Source: Propionimicrobium sp963511305 (GTDB lineage Bacteria; Actinomycetota; Actinomycetes; Propionibacteriales; Propionibacteriaceae). Taken from it: a DNA stretch of 64,000 nt. How positions within the stretch are numbered: the stretch's first letter is position 1; each line of letters opens with the position of its first letter. Below, in pieces: positions 1 to 7,285 of the stretch. Below the pieces are notes generated by a model, which saw only the letters and a list, made by a program, of their open reading frames with translations, had not been told where the DNA came from and did not search any database. The stretch lies in contig CAUPIJ010000002.1 of the NCBI GenBank assembly GCA_963511305.1, forward strand, positions 1-64,000. Direction: 5' to 3'. The position numbers and the translations under genes were made by a program.

Positions 1-410
1 GTTTTTGGGTATTAACCCTAGTTTTCGGGTCCGAGGACTTTGAGTGTGTATTCCCTTGCTGGACACCTGCGGAGTAGGAAGATGGGAAGCCGTGAAGATG
101 AAAAAAACACATTCCTGAGCAAATTGTGGTCAGGTCGGAGCGAGCCACCAGAATACGAATTAGGATCATATCTCCACAACTGGGATCAGCATGAGCTACC
201 AACGGATTGCAAACAAGGTTTAAGCCAACATCTAATGAAGCCCTACCTTTTAGCGCCAGCAACACTTTTTAGCGGCTACTCCCAGGCACGCACCCACTAG
301 CTGAAATCAGCCTCAGGCGCATCACCTCGGCGACCCCCGCAGACGCATATAGACAAGCGAGTAAAATCCAGAAACCTGCGCTGACAAGCCAAACCGCCCC
401 TCCGCGCAAC
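1..410. other. Left-edge stretch with no assignable gene
   Basis: No recognisable gene. An 86-codon open frame on the + strand (40-300, TTG start) has no detectable signal peptide, membrane segment or family motif, and its composition is unlike the neighbouring genes. It may be chance or the decayed end of a gene outside the window. No tRNA or convincing promoter was seen. Confidence 0.4.
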
Positions 411-450
411 ATAAAAATAGGACGCTCACTTTGTATCAAAATGAGCGTCC
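411..450 (-). terminator. Rho-independent terminator of tRNA-Ala
   Basis: Read on the minus strand, a 9-bp perfect stem (GGACGCTCA pairing with TGAGCGTCC, 420-428 and 442-450) is followed by TATTTTTAT. It lies 3 bp beyond the encoded CCA of the tRNA gene. Confidence 0.8.
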
Positions 451-453
451 TGA

Positions 454-529
454 TGGTGGAGCTAGGGGGATTCGAACCCCCGGCCTTCTCATTGCGAACG
501 AGACGCGCTACCAACTGCGCCATAGCCCC
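454..529 (-). tRNA. tRNA-Ala (anticodon CGC)
   Basis: The minus strand folds as a complete cloverleaf. The acceptor stem GGGGCTA pairs with TAGCTCC and carries the G3-U70 wobble that identifies alanine tRNAs. The anticodon loop TTCGCAA gives CGC, which reads GCG. The T-arm contains GGTTCGAATCC. The CCA end is encoded (454-456). Confidence 0.95.
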
Positions 530-584
530 TAAACAGATGTTCAGATTAGCACCGCTTGAGCTCTAGCTCAAAACTTCTGGTTCC

Positions 585-1331
585 TTATTCACCGACCGCC
601 TTAGGAAGGCTGGCGTCGAGAATCTCGGTCTCCTCGTCCGTGAAGATCGTCTGCACCTCGGGATGCTGCGACGTAACCGGGCGCTGCGAAGCCATCGGAG
701 CGGAAAGGTCAACCGTGCGCACCGAGCGGGGCAGCAGCGGCTTGCTGACATACGTCGTCGGGGTGACGGGAATTGGGGCAAGCAGCGTATCGAGCGTGTC
801 CTCCAAAAGAAGCCTGATGGAGCGCTCAGCAGAATCGCGTTCGGCGAAAAGCTCCGCCTCGTCGATAACGATCGTCGGCTCCTCGCCAATCAGCTCCACG
901 CGCTCCAGAATGCGCTTCGAAACCCGATCCATCGCGCAAACCGAATAGCGCGACAGTGCCAACCACGCCACCAGCACCAGAAAACCGCCCAGCGTCAGCC
1001 AATGCGAGAGCGAGGTGAAGAACGGCAGGATGATCGTCGCGATGAAGATCAACAGATTGCCCAACAGCCCGATGCGGCGACGCTGCGCAGCAACCTGCCT
1101 AGCGCGACGAATATCATACTTGGCGGCCCTGCGAATGAGCGGGGTAGAGACGGCATAATCGCTGTCTACGTTCTCGGCAGAGCAATCCCGGACAAGCTGC
1201 ACCGAAGCATTAAAGCTGGAGAGTGAATCGTTGTCCAAGTTAACCCAGCTGCGATTGCGCTTAGAGCCCCAGGGCGCCAGATAAACGACCCAGAGAACCG
1301 CAATCGCTACGAATAATAACCCCGTCACCAT
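585..1331 (-). CDS. glpR: GlpR/SepX-like divisome membrane protein
   Basis: Probable membrane receptor for the gephyrin-like protein Glp, acting at the division septum. An N-terminal membrane segment (about residues 2-20, GLLFVAIAVLWVVYL) is followed by a basic cytoplasmic stretch, then a pair of hydrophobic segments around residues 88-125 and a hydrophilic C-terminal tail. This is the GlpR/SepX shape. It lies directly downstream of glp, as Rv0996 follows moeA1 with rimJ between in M. tuberculosis. The ATG at 1331 is chosen because it puts the membrane segment at the N-terminus and because TAGATT (1339-1344) lies 7 nt upstream, suggesting a leaderless mRNA. A TTG at 1391, which would add 20 residues, is the alternative. 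Function is inferred from context and topology. Confidence 0.7.
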   Translation of the reverse strand: MVTGLLFVAIAVLWVVYLAPWGSKRNRSWVNLDNDSLSSFNASVQLVRDCSAENVDSDYAVSTPLIRRAAKYDIRRARQVAAQRRRIGLLGNLLIFIATIILPFFTSLSHWLTLGGFLVLVAWLALSRYSVCAMDRVSKRILERVELIGEEPTIVIDEAELFAERDSAERSIRLLLEDTLDTLLAPIPVTPTTYVSKPLLPRSVRTVDLSAPMASQRPVTSQHPEVQTIFTDEETEILDASLPKAVGE

Positions 1332-1403
1332 AGGAAAGAATCTAGGGTAAAAAAGTTCTATTCTTGGGAGCAGCCTCGGAGTGTCAGCCAAACGCAGATG
1401 AAA

Positions 1404-2627
1404 TTACTTGATTCTCTGCTCCGCGAGCGTGATGAACTGCACCGGATCGCCCTCGTTGACGTCTATCACGTGGTCAGGGAGACAAATTAGGCCGTCACAG
1501 TTAGCGATATCCAGCAGCATGCCACTCTCGGCAGACGCCAGCGGTACAGCCTTGCCGTCGCGGATCTGCGCGGTGAGGAACTGGGTAAGGCCGGCCGGAG
1601 ACTCCAGGCGGCTAGCCGCAGGAACCTCCTCGTGGTCGAGCGTGAAAGAGCTCAACCCCATCAGCTTCGAGACCACGGGACGAACCAACGTCAGATAGGT
1701 GATGAAGGCGTCGGTCGGGTTGCTAGGCAGCATGAACATCGGGATGGCGTCCTCGCCGATCAGGCCGAACGCCACTTTGCCGCCTGGAGTGATCGCGACG
1801 TTAGCAACATCGACCAGGCCCATCGAATCTACGACCTCAATCATCTGCGAGGTCGCCAAGCCAGCGGCGGAAACTATCAGGTCGGCGCGGATCAACTGGT
1901 CGCTGATCATGTCGCTCAACTGCTCGTCGGTGCCGGCAGGGATATCTACCCGCCAGACCTGAGCCCCATCTGCCTTCAGAGCGGCCGCGATTAGGTGCGA
2001 ATTGACCTCGTTAACCGCGCGCTCGCTGATAGACGTGGCGGAGGGATCGACGACGTCAAGCACCACGACCCTCGGCCTCGGCCTAGCCAGCACGCGGTCA
2101 AACCCCGCGCCCGCCAGTAAGCCACTAAGACGGGCGTTCAGAACGGTGCCACTCTTGACCAGCAGATCGCCTTTCTTGAGCCCCGCGCCCGAGCCGCGCA
2201 CGTTCCTGCCTGCGTCGACGGGCTCTTCAATGTCCACGATGCCGTTTGAATCGCCGTGCAGGATCACCGCGTCGGTGCCGTCGGGCAGCTCCTGGCCAGC
2301 GGTAACGTAGGTGCCACGGATCCTGGCCCCCGGCACCGCGAAAGTCGAAGAGATGGCATAGCCGTCGACGTCCGCGACCGACCTCTGCGGCAGATCCGCA
2401 TTGGCGTAAATGTCCTCGCAGATCGGCATGCCCCAGGCGTCCAGCAGGTACATTCCGAACGCTGGCAGCGGGTCAACTAAGCTCAGCAGGTACTGTCTCT
2501 GGTCGCTCAGGCTGCGCCGGCCAGACTCGTCACTCTGCGGTGGCGTCGGGAGAACCGGCTTGCGTTCCTGAGCAGGCTCAGGCGAGTTGTTCTGCTCTGT
2601 CTTTTTTGAGCGTCGGAAAAAAGCCAT
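1404..2627 (-). CDS. glp: Gephyrin-like molybdotransferase Glp (MoeA paralogue)
   Basis: A 407-aa MoeA-family protein. In Corynebacterium the homologue Glp binds FtsZ and GlpR and works in cell division rather than molybdenum cofactor synthesis. The fold-level motifs are present but degenerate. The MoeA motif normally like TSGGxSxGxxD reads VSAAGLATSQMIE, and the usual LPGNP reads LPSNP. The N-terminal DVDGYA corresponds to AMDGYA. About 20 polar residues precede the MoeA core (MAFFRRSKKTEQ). The ATG at 2627 is preferred over upstream in-frame starts because the longer N-terminus is low-complexity and runs through the divergent gene. TATCGT lies just upstream of the ATG. glpR follows. Confidence 0.85.
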   Translation of the reverse strand: MAFFRRSKKTEQNNSPEPAQERKPVLPTPPQSDESGRRSLSDQRQYLLSLVDPLPAFGMYLLDAWGMPICEDIYANADLPQRSVADVDGYAISSTFAVPGARIRGTYVTAGQELPDGTDAVILHGDSNGIVDIEEPVDAGRNVRGSGAGLKKGDLLVKSGTVLNARLSGLLAGAGFDRVLARPRPRVVVLDVVDPSATSISERAVNEVNSHLIAAALKADGAQVWRVDIPAGTDEQLSDMISDQLIRADLIVSAAGLATSQMIEVVDSMGLVDVANVAITPGGKVAFGLIGEDAIPMFMLPSNPTDAFITYLTLVRPVVSKLMGLSSFTLDHEEVPAASRLESPAGLTQFLTAQIRDGKAVPLASAESGMLLDIANCDGLICLPDHVIDVNEGDPVQFITLAEQRIK

Positions 2628-2644
2628 GCTACTACGATAGGCGA
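2628..2644. promoter_or_regulatory. Divergent overlapping -10 elements between glp and the cyclo-ligase
   Basis: Only 17 bp separate the two divergent start codons. The + strand carries TACGAT (2633-2638), 6 nt before the ATG at 2645. The minus strand carries TATCGT (2634-2639), 6 nt before the ATG at 2627. Both are -10-like, almost fully overlapping, and placed for leaderless transcripts. No Shine-Dalgarno sequence precedes either gene. Confidence 0.55.
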
Positions 2645-3262
2645 ATGAGCAAGATTTGTGCCTCCAACCGCGCCGAGGCGCGCCTAGTGTCGCGGGAAAA
2701 TCGCTTGGCGACAGCGGAAAATGCCCGTCGTGAGGCGGACGAGGCAAGGCTGAAGAATCTGCTGGCGGTCGTCGACGGGTGCGAGAGCGTGGCCGTTTAT
2801 CTCTCCGCCCCTCCCGAACCCGACACCACCGAATTCGTGCGTCGCTGGCCAAAGCCGCTCTATGTGCCCGTGCTGCGCACCTTCAAGAAGACCAAAACGC
2901 CGGATTGGACGCTGCTGCAACCCGGCACCCTCGAGGCCGCAACGAGGCCCGGCTGGCAGGGCATCCCGGAACCGCTGGCCGAGCCTCTTGCCGAGCCGAT
3001 CGCACCGGACGCGATAATCATCTCGGCCCTCGCCGCAGACGGAGCCGGTAATCGGCTGGGTGCGGGCGGCGGCTGGTTTGATAGGGCGCTGGCCGCGCTA
3101 CCTAACGGATGCCTGAAAGTCTGCCTCTTGAATAGTCGTGAAATAGTTGGCTGGGTGGAGCCTGAGTCGCACGACGTTCCGGTTGATGTGCTAGTTACGG
3201 AAAGCGGCTGGCAATGGTCTACAGTTAGCAGTCGTAAAAATAGAGTGCCAAACAGGAAGTGA
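2645..3262 (+). CDS. 5-formyltetrahydrofolate cyclo-ligase
   Basis: Converts 5-formyl-THF to 5,10-methenyl-THF with ATP. It is 205 aa, the usual length. The C-terminal nucleotide-binding motif GNRLGAGGGWFDRAL and the internal YVPVLR are recognisable family signatures. The N-terminal third is a helical, Arg-rich segment. The ATG at 2645 is used because the upstream frame runs into glp regulatory sequence. It overlaps the region of the following zinc-ribbon gene and is probably co-transcribed with it. The same pairing is found in M. tuberculosis (Rv0992c-Rv0991c). Confidence 0.85.
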   Translation: MSKICASNRAEARLVSRENRLATAENARREADEARLKNLLAVVDGCESVAVYLSAPPEPDTTEFVRRWPKPLYVPVLRTFKKTKTPDWTLLQPGTLEAATRPGWQGIPEPLAEPLAEPIAPDAIIISALAADGAGNRLGAGGGWFDRALAALPNGCLKVCLLNSREIVGWVEPESHDVPVDVLVTESGWQWSTVSSRKNRVPNRK

Positions 3263-3264
3263 AG

Positions 3265-3525
3265 ATGCCTACCTATCAGTATCGTTGCAAAGATTGCGGA
3301 ACCGACCTGGAGATCTTCCAGAAGTTCAGCGACGATGCGTTGACCGTCTGCCCCGAATGCAAGGGGCGGCTGCGCAAGGTGTTCAGCGCGGCGGGCATCA
3401 TCTTCAAGGGATCCGGTTTCTACTCCACCGACAACAGCTCCTCGTCCGCGGCCAGCCCGCGCGAGACCAAGTCGGCTGAGCCGAAAGAAACGAAGGCAGA
3501 AAAGGCGGTCACCTCGGATAAATAG
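3265..3525 (+). CDS. FmdB-type zinc-ribbon protein, Rv0991c (Ruc)-like
   Basis: An 86-aa protein with an N-terminal zinc ribbon (Cys8, Cys11, Cys29, Cys32) and the signature MPTYQYRC...FKGSGFY. A disordered tail rich in Ser, Glu and Lys follows. The M. tuberculosis homologue is a redox-regulated chaperone in which oxidation of the cysteines promotes oligomerisation. All four cysteines are kept here, so redox sensing is plausible. The ATG at 3265 is preceded by AGGAAG and begins the canonical MPTY sequence. A GTG at 3259 overlapping the upstream stop is the alternative. Confidence 0.85.
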   Translation: MPTYQYRCKDCGTDLEIFQKFSDDALTVCPECKGRLRKVFSAAGIIFKGSGFYSTDNSSSSAASPRETKSAEPKETKAEKAVTSDK

Positions 3526-3580
3526 CGAGTTTTTCTGTGGAAAACTGAACATTTCGCTGGCTTTTCTCAATAGTGCTCGT

Positions 3581-4198
3581 GTGAGTACCAAACGAAAAAC
3601 CCTAGAGCGGGCGCGGCACATTTTCCTCTGGTATCGCAGAGAAATAGCCGCGCTTTGTGTTGCCGCCAGCGTCTTCTGCGTGGTCTACGCCCTGACGCCG
3701 AAGGATCCAGCCAGCAGCCAGGTCTTCGTCGCCAACCATTCGCTGACGGCAGGAGCGAAGCTGCAAGCCAGCGACTATGCCGCAAAGCAAATACCCGACG
3801 AGTACCTGCCCGCGGACGCCATTCGCGACGCAGATCAGCTCGCGGGGCTGACTCTGACAGCAAATCTGGGGGAGGGGGCCGTACTCACGGACTCCGCTGT
3901 TTTCGGCTCGCAGGGCTCCGACAGCACCGAAAAGTTGGTGCCGTTTCGCGTCGAGGATCAACAGGTCGTCTCGCTGCTGAAGGTCGGCGATCGAATCAGC
4001 GTGGTTGCCAATTCGGCAGACGGTACCAGCAAGACTGTTGCCACGGGCGTTCGCGTCGCCGCTCTCCCGCAGGCCGAATCGTCGGATTTCACCGGAGCGC
4101 AGAGCGGCGCGTTGGTGGTTGTTTCTGCGGACGAGGAGACCGCGAATGCCCTAGCCGTGGCCTCATCGCAGTCGAAACTGGGTATAGTCTTCGGCTAG
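3581..4198 (+). CDS. SAF-domain membrane-anchored protein (CpaB/RcpC-like)
   Basis: A 205-aa protein with one N-terminal membrane segment (about residues 23-39) followed by a SAF domain. The SAF region (about residues 45-110) contains the characteristic VANHSLTAGAKLQASDY and LGEGAVLTDSAV. The family includes CpaB/RcpC, which act in Flp pilus assembly, but no pilus genes are in this window. In Actinobacteria this single-gene form commonly sits beside FmdB and mscL and has no defined role. GTG start at 3581. Confidence 0.75.
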   Translation: MSTKRKTLERARHIFLWYRREIAALCVAASVFCVVYALTPKDPASSQVFVANHSLTAGAKLQASDYAAKQIPDEYLPADAIRDADQLAGLTLTANLGEGAVLTDSAVFGSQGSDSTEKLVPFRVEDQQVVSLLKVGDRISVVANSADGTSKTVATGVRVAALPQAESSDFTGAQSGALVVVSADEETANALAVASSQSKLGIVFG

Positions 4199-4263
4199 CT
4201 GCAGCTTTGGTTAAGCCGCGCAAGGCAAGTAACCTCTTTTGTGGCATTAGAAAAGGGGAAGTA

Positions 4264-4638
4264 ATGAAGGAATTTAAAGAATTCATCCTGCGTGGCAACC
4301 TCGTCGAGCTAGCCGTGGCGTTCATTATGGGCGCAGCGTTCAGCAAGGTGGTGGATAAGTTCACCAACATCGTGATGAGCGTCGTCTCGCTGATCTTCGG
4401 CAATGAGCCGAACTTCGACGCCTGGCAGCCGCTCGGCCTGCCGGTCGGTGAATTCCTGACCGCACTGATCTCGTTCCTGCTGGTCTCCGCGGTGCTGTTC
4501 TTCCTGCTGGTCAAGCCAATGAACGAGCTGAACCGTCGCATGAAGAAGGGCGAGAGCGAAGAGGACGTTCCGCCCTCGGACAACCAGCTGCTGACCGAGA
4601 TCCGCGACCTGCTCAGCGATAAGGCCGCCGGCAAGTAG
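4264..4638 (+). CDS. mscL: Large-conductance mechanosensitive channel MscL
   Basis: Homopentameric emergency valve opened by membrane tension. It is 124 aa. The N-terminal amphipathic helix (MKEFKEFILRGN) leads into TM1 (VELAVAFIMGAAFSKVV) with the Gly/Ala pore-lining pattern. A periplasmic loop, TM2 (about residues 68-88) and a charged C-terminal helix follow. The start has a good purine-rich site (AAAAGGGGAAGTA). The sequence is complete and unremarkable. Confidence 0.95.
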   Translation: MKEFKEFILRGNLVELAVAFIMGAAFSKVVDKFTNIVMSVVSLIFGNEPNFDAWQPLGLPVGEFLTALISFLLVSAVLFFLLVKPMNELNRRMKKGESEEDVPPSDNQLLTEIRDLLSDKAAGK

Positions 4639-4658
4639 CTTCGATGGCCGCTGCAGCC

Positions 4659-5015
4659 TCAGCCGACTTTTCCGTGATGCGGCGGCAGCTGCTCGATTAG
4701 CTGACGGTCATGTTGGCTTAGCGGCGCCGATGCGTCGCGCAGCCTTGGCTTGGCATTCAGGCCGAGGTGCTCGCAGACCTGGGATATGCAAGCCTTCGCC
4801 TGGGCAGCGCCCACCTCGCCGCGGATAGCCGGGTCGACAGGGAACGGCCAGCGACGCTCGTCCGCGAAGGCGGCGTCGCGGATCTCGAGAAGATCCTCCT
4901 TGCTCCAGCCGCTCTGTAACAGTTTCTCGGCTAGCGTTTTCGGATCGCGGGCGTCCTCATCTGACTCGGCCTGCTGTCCGGTCAGGGCGTAGTGAACCGC
5001 CGAGAAAAGGCTCAT
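4659..5015 (-). CDS. Hypothetical protein coupled to UDP-glucose pyrophosphorylase
   Basis: A 118-aa soluble, charged protein with no motif I recognise and no signal or membrane segment. Its ATG overlaps the stop codon of the upstream pyrophosphorylase by 4 bp, so translation is probably coupled. This suggests a partner or a role in the same pathway. The C-terminus is rich in His and Gln (SQHDRQLIEQLPPHHG). Confidence 0.65.
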   Translation of the reverse strand: MSLFSAVHYALTGQQAESDEDARDPKTLAEKLLQSGWSKEDLLEIRDAAFADERRWPFPVDPAIRGEVGAAQAKACISQVCEHLGLNAKPRLRDASAPLSQHDRQLIEQLPPHHGKVG

Positions 5016-6391
5016 TCGGCACCCTCGAGCACTGAACCGCCAGGGACACGCATGGGACGCTCCGTCTCGATGGTTACGTCGCCCACCACTTTCAGGCCCT
5101 CGCCGAAGGTGACGTCTCCCGTTACTTTCAGGCTGTTCGCTTGAGCAAGTGAGAGGGGCGAGGGGAAGCGTTGATCGAAGTCAGCGATCAGCTGGTAGTG
5201 CTCGGCATCCAGGTCGACTACAGGTGCGCTGCCCTGCGCGACCAGCCGGAAGCTCTCGTCCAGTAGGTAGCAGTCCGAGCGCAGAATAAGCAGTTCGTTG
5301 GTCTTTTTGACAGGCACGAAGCGGTCGCGCTCGATCTGAATCACTGCAGATTTCTTGAAGATCTCGATGGCAGCGCCCATTGCCGTCTCAATCTGGATGA
5401 CTTGCGGGCTGGCTGAGTCAGCGGGATCCACGGTTTTCTTGTTCTGAATCAGCGGCAGCCCCAGCACGCCGCTGGACTGTTCGAGCCGGTCACGCAGCGC
5501 TATCAGGTCGAGCCACAGGTTGTTCGAGTTGAACATTTTGTGGCGGTTCTCGTCCTCGAAGAACTCGAGGTCTGCTTCGGCGGTCTGCGCAGACTCACGC
5601 AGGATGATGTGTCCGTCGGACTTGCGAACCGCCAGGTGGCCGCCTTTACGATCGTTGGCCGTGCGCTCGCAGACCTCACAGGCGAACTCGGCGCCGCTTT
5701 CGGCAAACCAGCCGGCCAGGCGGGCATCGGGACCCGCACCCAGATTGTCGACGTTAGAAACCGCCGCGTAGCGATAGCCGGCCTCGATCAACTGGTCGAG
5801 CACCCCAGAGTCGCGCAGCGACGGGTAGATGTCGCCGTGGCCGGGTGGACACCACTCCAAAGCGGGGTCTTTCGGCCAGTCGATCGGGCTAAGGTCTAGC
5901 GCGTCTAACTTCGGTTCGCTGGACTGTTCGAAGTCGATCGGCAGGCCGTCAACTGGTAGCTCGGGATATTTCTCTAACGCATCCAGGCAGGCCCGGCGGG
6001 TGGCGAAGGAGTGCATGAAAATCATCGGCAGCTTGACGTCGTACTGTTTGCGCGCGGCGAGAACCTGCCGGACGCTGATGTCCAGGAACGTCAGACCGTC
6101 GCGCACCTCAAGCAGCGACTTGGGGCCGTCCAGGCCCATCGACGTGCCAAGGCCCCCGTTTAGCTTGATGATCACTGTCTTTGCCAGGGCGTCCTTAGCT
6201 GAGACATCATCGACGGTGATGTCGAGCAGCGCAGGGACTTCGCTCAGCGGCGAGATCTCGTCTTCTCGGATTGTTCCGACTTGGCCGTCCACGAGTTGCC
6301 GGTAGTAGTGCGAGAAGCTTTCAATAGCCGAGGAACCGATATTTGCCCGCTGCATCTTTGCAATGGCGGCGTTGAGACCATTTTCTGCCAT
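5012..6391 (-). CDS. UTP-glucose-1-phosphate uridylyltransferase, eukaryotic-type
   Basis: Makes UDP-glucose from glucose-1-phosphate and UTP. The 459-aa protein belongs to the UDPGP family (PF01704) rather than bacterial GalU. The nucleotide-binding loop reads KLNGGLGTSMGLDGPKS, followed by the substrate motifs PPGHGDIYPSL and VSNVDNLGA. A C-terminal left-handed beta-helix-like tail carries repeats such as VTGDVTFGEGLKVVGDVTIE. This type is known in Bifidobacterium, Actinomyces and Propionibacteriaceae. In other Actinobacteria galU occupies the same place beside glp, so this looks like replacement in situ. Confidence 0.92.
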   Translation of the reverse strand: MAENGLNAAIAKMQRANIGSSAIESFSHYYRQLVDGQVGTIREDEISPLSEVPALLDITVDDVSAKDALAKTVIIKLNGGLGTSMGLDGPKSLLEVRDGLTFLDISVRQVLAARKQYDVKLPMIFMHSFATRRACLDALEKYPELPVDGLPIDFEQSSEPKLDALDLSPIDWPKDPALEWCPPGHGDIYPSLRDSGVLDQLIEAGYRYAAVSNVDNLGAGPDARLAGWFAESGAEFACEVCERTANDRKGGHLAVRKSDGHIILRESAQTAEADLEFFEDENRHKMFNSNNLWLDLIALRDRLEQSSGVLGLPLIQNKKTVDPADSASPQVIQIETAMGAAIEIFKKSAVIQIERDRFVPVKKTNELLILRSDCYLLDESFRLVAQGSAPVVDLDAEHYQLIADFDQRFPSPLSLAQANSLKVTGDVTFGEGLKVVGDVTIETERPMRVPGGSVLEGAE

Positions 6392-6482
6392 ACAGCAACG
6401 TTAATCGAAACTGCCCAATTGCGCCGCCTCAACACCGCTGTCTTGGGCTTAAGACCTAAAAGCGGCTATTGTTATCCGAGAT

Positions 6483-6558
6483 GGCCTCGTAGCTCAGGGG
6501 ATAGAGCAGTGGTTTCCTAAACCATGTGCCGCAGGTTCGATTCCTGCCGGGGCCGCCA
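6483..6558 (+). tRNA. tRNA-Arg (anticodon CCT)
   Basis: A complete cloverleaf. Acceptor GGCCTCG pairs with CGGGGCC, the anticodon loop TTCCTAA gives CCT (reads AGG), the T-arm contains GGTTCGATTCC, and CCA is encoded (6556-6558). The gene is followed directly by low-GC accessory DNA, the usual setting of a tRNA integration site. Confidence 0.95.
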
Positions 6559-6646
6559 ATGGTTTAGGGCATGTTTTGCCTAGTGGATGGCCCTTTCAGG
6601 GGGCGGAACAATGCGGCACAGTCTGGCATTATGTGGTACTTATTGC

Positions 6647-6668
6647 TTGTGCGTCGCACAAATTTTTT
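6647..6668 (+). terminator. Candidate terminator downstream of tRNA-Arg
   Basis: The 6-bp stem TTGTGC/GCACAA (6647-6652, 6656-6661) with a 3-nt loop is followed by ATTTTTT. It is short, but the T-run is good and it lies about 90 bp beyond the tRNA. Confidence 0.45.
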
Positions 6669-6774
6669 AGCGTAAAAACGTCGGGTGCGGCGAGCGATTT
6701 TGTGCGAGATCTGCGCCGTGGCCGCCTCAAGGTGTTGCTATCGTTAAGAGTGTTGCTTGGAAGGAGTGAGCGTA

Positions 6775-7080
6775 ATGATTCAGTGGGATATCGACTACGA
6801 CGCTAATGCGGCCTATGCCCGTCTGGGCGGCGGCAAAATTGACCACACGAAGGAGGCTGCTCCTGGCGTGATGGTTGATGTCGATTCGAGTGGCAATCCT
6901 ATTGGCGTGGAGTTGTTGGATTTAAGGATTCAGCCATCTTTGCAGCAGCTTGTGGGCGAGTGCGGATTGCCCGAGAGCGTGGCTCTGGCGCTGTGTGGAA
7001 CAAGCCGCCCGGAACTGATTTTCGAGTCTGCCTCGGTCGGTCGCCAAGGTGCGATTTTTAGGGAGCCCGTGCTGGCGTAG
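6775..7080 (+). CDS. DUF2283 family protein
   Basis: A 101-aa protein. The N-terminal 50 residues match the DUF2283 pattern (DYDANAAYARL...GVMVDVDSSGNPIGVELLDL is the span; key residues are the D-A-AY-L start and the G-V-D-G-IGVE end). DUF2283 proteins are small and of unknown role, often near mobile or toxin-antitoxin genes. The start is fixed by AAGGAG 8 nt upstream of the ATG. It is the first gene of the accessory island after tRNA-Arg. Confidence 0.75.
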   Translation: MIQWDIDYDANAAYARLGGGKIDHTKEAAPGVMVDVDSSGNPIGVELLDLRIQPSLQQLVGECGLPESVALALCGTSRPELIFESASVGRQGAIFREPVLA

Positions 7081-7096
7081 TCGCGTAGTGGTTAAG

Positions 7097-7125
7097 TTGC
7101 TAGACGGCCCTGGCCTAACTAGCAA
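7097..7125 (+). terminator. Hairpin after the DUF2283 gene
   Basis: TTGCTAG (7097-7103) pairs with CTAGCAA (7119-7125), enclosing a second inverted GGCC pair. No T-run follows, so it may be a processing or attenuation hairpin rather than a terminator. It overlaps the beginning of the peptide frame at 7119. Confidence 0.35.
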
Positions 7126-7211
7126 TAATCCTCGGCGGGATCGCAGCAATCATCAAAGCAATCGCAGACCTGATTGAAGCGATCAAAAAGAAACCAGAAA
7201 AAGACAGCTAG
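7119..7211 (+). pseudogene. Amphipathic short-peptide frame without a standard start
   Basis: After a stop at 7116-7118 an open frame encodes a 30-residue sequence ending in the amphipathic helix GGIAAIIKAIADLIEAIKKK and PEKDS. Hydrophobic residues recur every 3-4 positions and a Lys-rich end follows, as in membrane-active or toxin peptides. There is no ATG, GTG or TTG and no ribosome site, so it is either a remnant that lost its start or begins at ATA/ATC. A strong hairpin follows its stop within 8 bp, as expected for a real transcription unit. Function unknown. Confidence 0.35.
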
Positions 7212-7218
7212 CTAAGGT

Positions 7219-7255
7219 GAGGGCTTCGGAATAACCAAACTATCCCGAAGCCCTC
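7219..7255 (+). terminator. Hairpin downstream of the short peptide frame
   Basis: A perfect 11-bp stem (GAGGGCTTCGG at 7219-7229, CCGAAGCCCTC at 7245-7255) lies 8 bp after the peptide stop codon. No T-tract follows on the + strand, so termination is likely but not certain. Confidence 0.5.
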
Positions 7256-7285
7256 CAGGCCAGTATTTCACATCTCAAAGACGAT

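Noticed and set aside
40..300. An 86-codon frame at the left edge as a gene
   Set aside because: TTG start, no ribosome site, no motif and no neighbour context. Kept only as an unassigned stretch.
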